15,055 nt of DNA from Chitinophagaceae bacterium (GTDB taxonomy: Bacteria > Bacteroidota > Bacteroidia > Chitinophagales > Chitinophagaceae). The position numbers and the translations under genes are program-made. Within the stretch, counting starts at the first letter, position 1, and every line of letters starts with the position of its first letter. Below the pieces are notes generated by a model, which searched no databases, was not told the DNA's origin, and saw nothing but the letters and a program-made list of their open reading frames with translations. The stretch spans positions 2,309 to 17,363 of the forward strand of contig PMUF01000561.1 of NCBI GenBank assembly GCA_003167015.1, given 5' to 3'. Shown here one piece after another: positions 13,209 to 15,055 of this stretch.

Positions 13209-15055
13209 TCATTCGGTGCGTAAAGCTTTGGAGGGGTTGGCGGAGGCGGCGCGCAGCGTTTGAGTGCTGATCGTCAGCAAGGCAATCGCCAGGACCAGCA
13301 GCCCCGGGATGATGAACATCCAGGCGGTAATGGTAATGCGGAAGGCATAGTTGTCCAACCATTTCTGCAGCACATACCAGGCGACGGGAACGGCGATCAC
13401 GAAGGAAATCAAGACGGGCCGGATGAAGTCTTTGGTGAGCAGGACGAGGATATTGGACAGGTTGGCCCCTACGATCTTACGGATACCTATTTCTTTTGTC
13501 CGCTGGTTGACGACGAAGGCGGCGAGTCCCAACAGACCCAGGCAGGAAACGAAGATGGCCAGACCAGCGAAGACGCCGAAGGTCTGACCGAATTGCTGGT
13601 CGGCCTCGTATTGTTTGGCGAAATGTTCGTCGAGGAAGAAATAGTCGAAGGGGTTGCCGGGGAAGAATTGTTTCCATTCCTTTTGAACAGATGCGATGAC
13701 GCCGGGCCAGGTGGCGGGGTCGCCGGTCAGTTTGAGGGAATAATAGGAATTAGCGTCGGGGATATAGCGGAAGATATGGGCGTCGTAGTCCTGCTGGAGG
13801 GATTCCTGGTGGTGGTTGGCGACGACGCCGACGATGGTATATTGTTTACCCCAGAAGTCGATGCGCTGGTTGAGGGCGGCCTCGGATTTGGGGAAGCCCA
13901 TTTTTTGTATGGCAGCTTCATTGAAGAGGACGGATTGGGAGTCGGCGAGCCCGGGGTAAAAATTCCGTCCTTTGAGGAGTTTCAGACCATAGGCCTCGAG
14001 GAAGTCGTGGTCGATGCCGATGATGCGGTATTGGTTGGATTTGGTGATGTCGTCAGAGATACGTTTGATGCCACCTGCATTCCATCCGACTTTGCTGCCG
14101 GGCACTTCGGTGGAGACGGTCACCTCTTTAACGCCCGGGAGGCGGAGGGCTTCGGTCTTGAAGGCGGTCAATTTATTATCATACGTAGAGTCGAGTACGC
14201 GGGGACCCTTCAGGACGAGGGTCTGGTTGATCCGGACGCCGAGGTCCTGGTCCTGCATGAAATGCAGTTGGCGATAGACGGCAAAAGTACCTGCTATCAG
14301 GATGACGGAGGCGGCGAACTGCAAGACTACCAGGGATTGACGCAGGAGGGCGCCGTGGCCGGTCTTGGCCAATCTGCCTTTCAGTACGACGATCGGCCGG
14401 AAAGAGGACAGGACGAAGGCGGGATAAAGACCCGAAAGAAAGGAGCCGATCAGGAACAGGCTGGTGAGAATGTACCAGAAGACGGGATCGCTGAGAAGAG
14501 AGAAATGCAATTCCTTCCCCGTTAAGAGGTGGAAGAAGGGGATGCAAAGCAGGATGATCGAAAAGGCCAGGAGGACGGCCAATCCATTGATCAGCAGGGA
14601 TTCGAGGAGGAACTGTTGAATCAGCTGACGCCGGAGGGAACCGAGGACCTTCCGTACACCGACTTCTTTGGCCCTTTCGATTGAGCGGGCTGTGGCGAGG
14701 TTGATATAATTGATCCAGGCGATGATAATGATAAAGGCTGCAATGATCAGCAGGAAATAGACGGTTTTGGCGTCGCCGTTGGCCTCTGCCTCGAACATAT
14801 AATGGGAGGTGAGATGGATATCGGGCAGGGCCTGCAGGTGAACAACCATTCCGTCATGCGAGGTTTTCATCTCTTCACCCCATTTGGTCTGTATCACTCC
14901 TGCGATCTTTTTTTCGAGTACGGCCGGGTCGGTGCCGGGTCGGACAAGGATGTAATTAAAGAATCCATCCCAGTCCCATCGGGTATTTATATTAGGGCCC
15001 GCATATTGCATCAGGGTTGCCCAGGACAGGAGGATGTCGAATTTCAGGTGGGTAT
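13209..15055 (-). CDS. MacB/FtsX-like ABC transporter permease (5' end beyond the right edge)
   Basis: The frame stays open from the stop at 13209 to the right edge, so the ATG at 15011 is internal; codons upstream of it read THLKFDILLSWATL, a normal interior segment of the family. About 615 residues are present of an expected 790. Visible in order: the end of the first periplasmic domain, helices around VYFLLIIAAFIIIIAWINYI, the FtsX signature ERAKEVGVRKVLGSLRRQL, two further helices, the second N-terminal-type helix (QSLVVLQFAASVILIAGTF), a complete second periplasmic domain of about 200 residues, and the last three helices with RTKEIGIRKIVGA, ending NPSKALRTE. It is an inner-membrane protein. 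The ATPase partner is not in the window. It is the intact paralogue of the broken permease and is probably co-oriented in one cluster with the fucosidase and amylase genes. Confidence 0.92.
   Translation of the reverse strand, partial: THLKFDILLSWATLMQYAGPNINTRWDWDGFFNYILVRPGTDPAVLEKKIAGVIQTKWGEEMKTSHDGMVVHLQALPDIHLTSHYMFEAEANGDAKTVYFLLIIAAFIIIIAWINYINLATARSIERAKEVGVRKVLGSLRRQLIQQFLLESLLINGLAVLLAFSIILLCIPFFHLLTGKELHFSLLSDPVFWYILTSLFLIGSFLSGLYPAFVLSSFRPIVVLKGRLAKTGHGALLRQSLVVLQFAASVILIAGTFAVYRQLHFMQDQDLGVRINQTLVLKGPRVLDSTYDNKLTAFKTEALRLPGVKEVTVSTEVPGSKVGWNAGGIKRISDDITKSNQYRIIGIDHDFLEAYGLKLLKGRNFYPGLADSQSVLFNEAAIQKMGFPKSEAALNQRIDFWGKQYTIVGVVANHHQESLQQDYDAHIFRYIPDANSYYSLKLTGDPATWPGVIASVQKEWKQFFPGNPFDYFFLDEHFAKQYEADQQFGQTFGVFAGLAIFVSCLGLLGLAAFVVNQRTKEIGIRKIVGANLSNILVLLTKDFIRPVLISFVIAVPVAWYVLQKWLDNYAFRITITAWMFIIPGLLVLAIALLTISTQTLRAASANPSKALRTE

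Noticed and set aside
13260..14525. Long open frame of 421 codons on the plus strand opposite the right-hand permease
   Set aside because: It is the complement of a well-conserved permease, gives a low-complexity Asp/Glu/Gly-rich product with no recognisable domain, and follows from the codon use of the true gene.

Overview
The window looks like chromosomal DNA of a Bacteroidota member, probably of the Chitinophaga type. The evidence is the protein families present (stand-alone MacB/FtsX-type permeases of about 790 residues, periplasmic GH13 and GH29 enzymes, a membrane-anchored HHHP…AENIRE protein), the lack of strong Shine-Dalgarno sequences, and several TAnnTTTG-type -7 boxes. I see no rRNA, tRNA, CRISPR array, transposase or phage gene. 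No gene-free stretch exceeds 300 bases; the longest (1095-1333) is a divergent promoter region.

Left part (1-3126): the tail of a methyltransferase of the isoprenylcysteine carboxyl methyltransferase/NnrU type (+) is followed by an AraC-family regulator (-). Divergent from the regulator is a two-gene unit: a small cupin resembling the hydroxynitrile-lyase cupins, then a short-chain dehydrogenase. A small four-helix membrane protein lies convergent to it.

Middle part (3188-8435): on the minus strand are a peptidase S51-type enzyme, an anchored protein of unknown function and a secreted HExxH metallopeptidase-like protein. On the plus strand are a RibD_C/DHFR-like reductase and a compact overlapping unit of three genes: an ABATE/CGNR zinc-finger regulator, an antibiotic-biosynthesis-monooxygenase-like protein and a putative lipoprotein. 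A perfect inverted repeat overlaps the predicted promoter of the regulator and is the best candidate operator in the window.

Right part (8452-15055): on the minus strand two FtsX-like permeases alternate with two exported glycoside hydrolases, in the transcription order permease (cut by the right edge), GH29 alpha-L-fucosidase-type enzyme, permease, GH13 alpha-amylase-type enzyme. The second permease is broken: its two halves are in different frames and about 160 residues of the second periplasmic domain are missing. No SusC/SusD pair is visible, so this is not a classical polysaccharide utilisation locus within these limits.

I found no system I can call truly new. The items most worth checking are the CGNR-ABM-lipoprotein unit with its operator, the internal deletion in the permease, the AraC/cupin/SDR module, and a recurring placement of -7 boxes only a few bases before start codons, which suggests very short or absent mRNA leaders.
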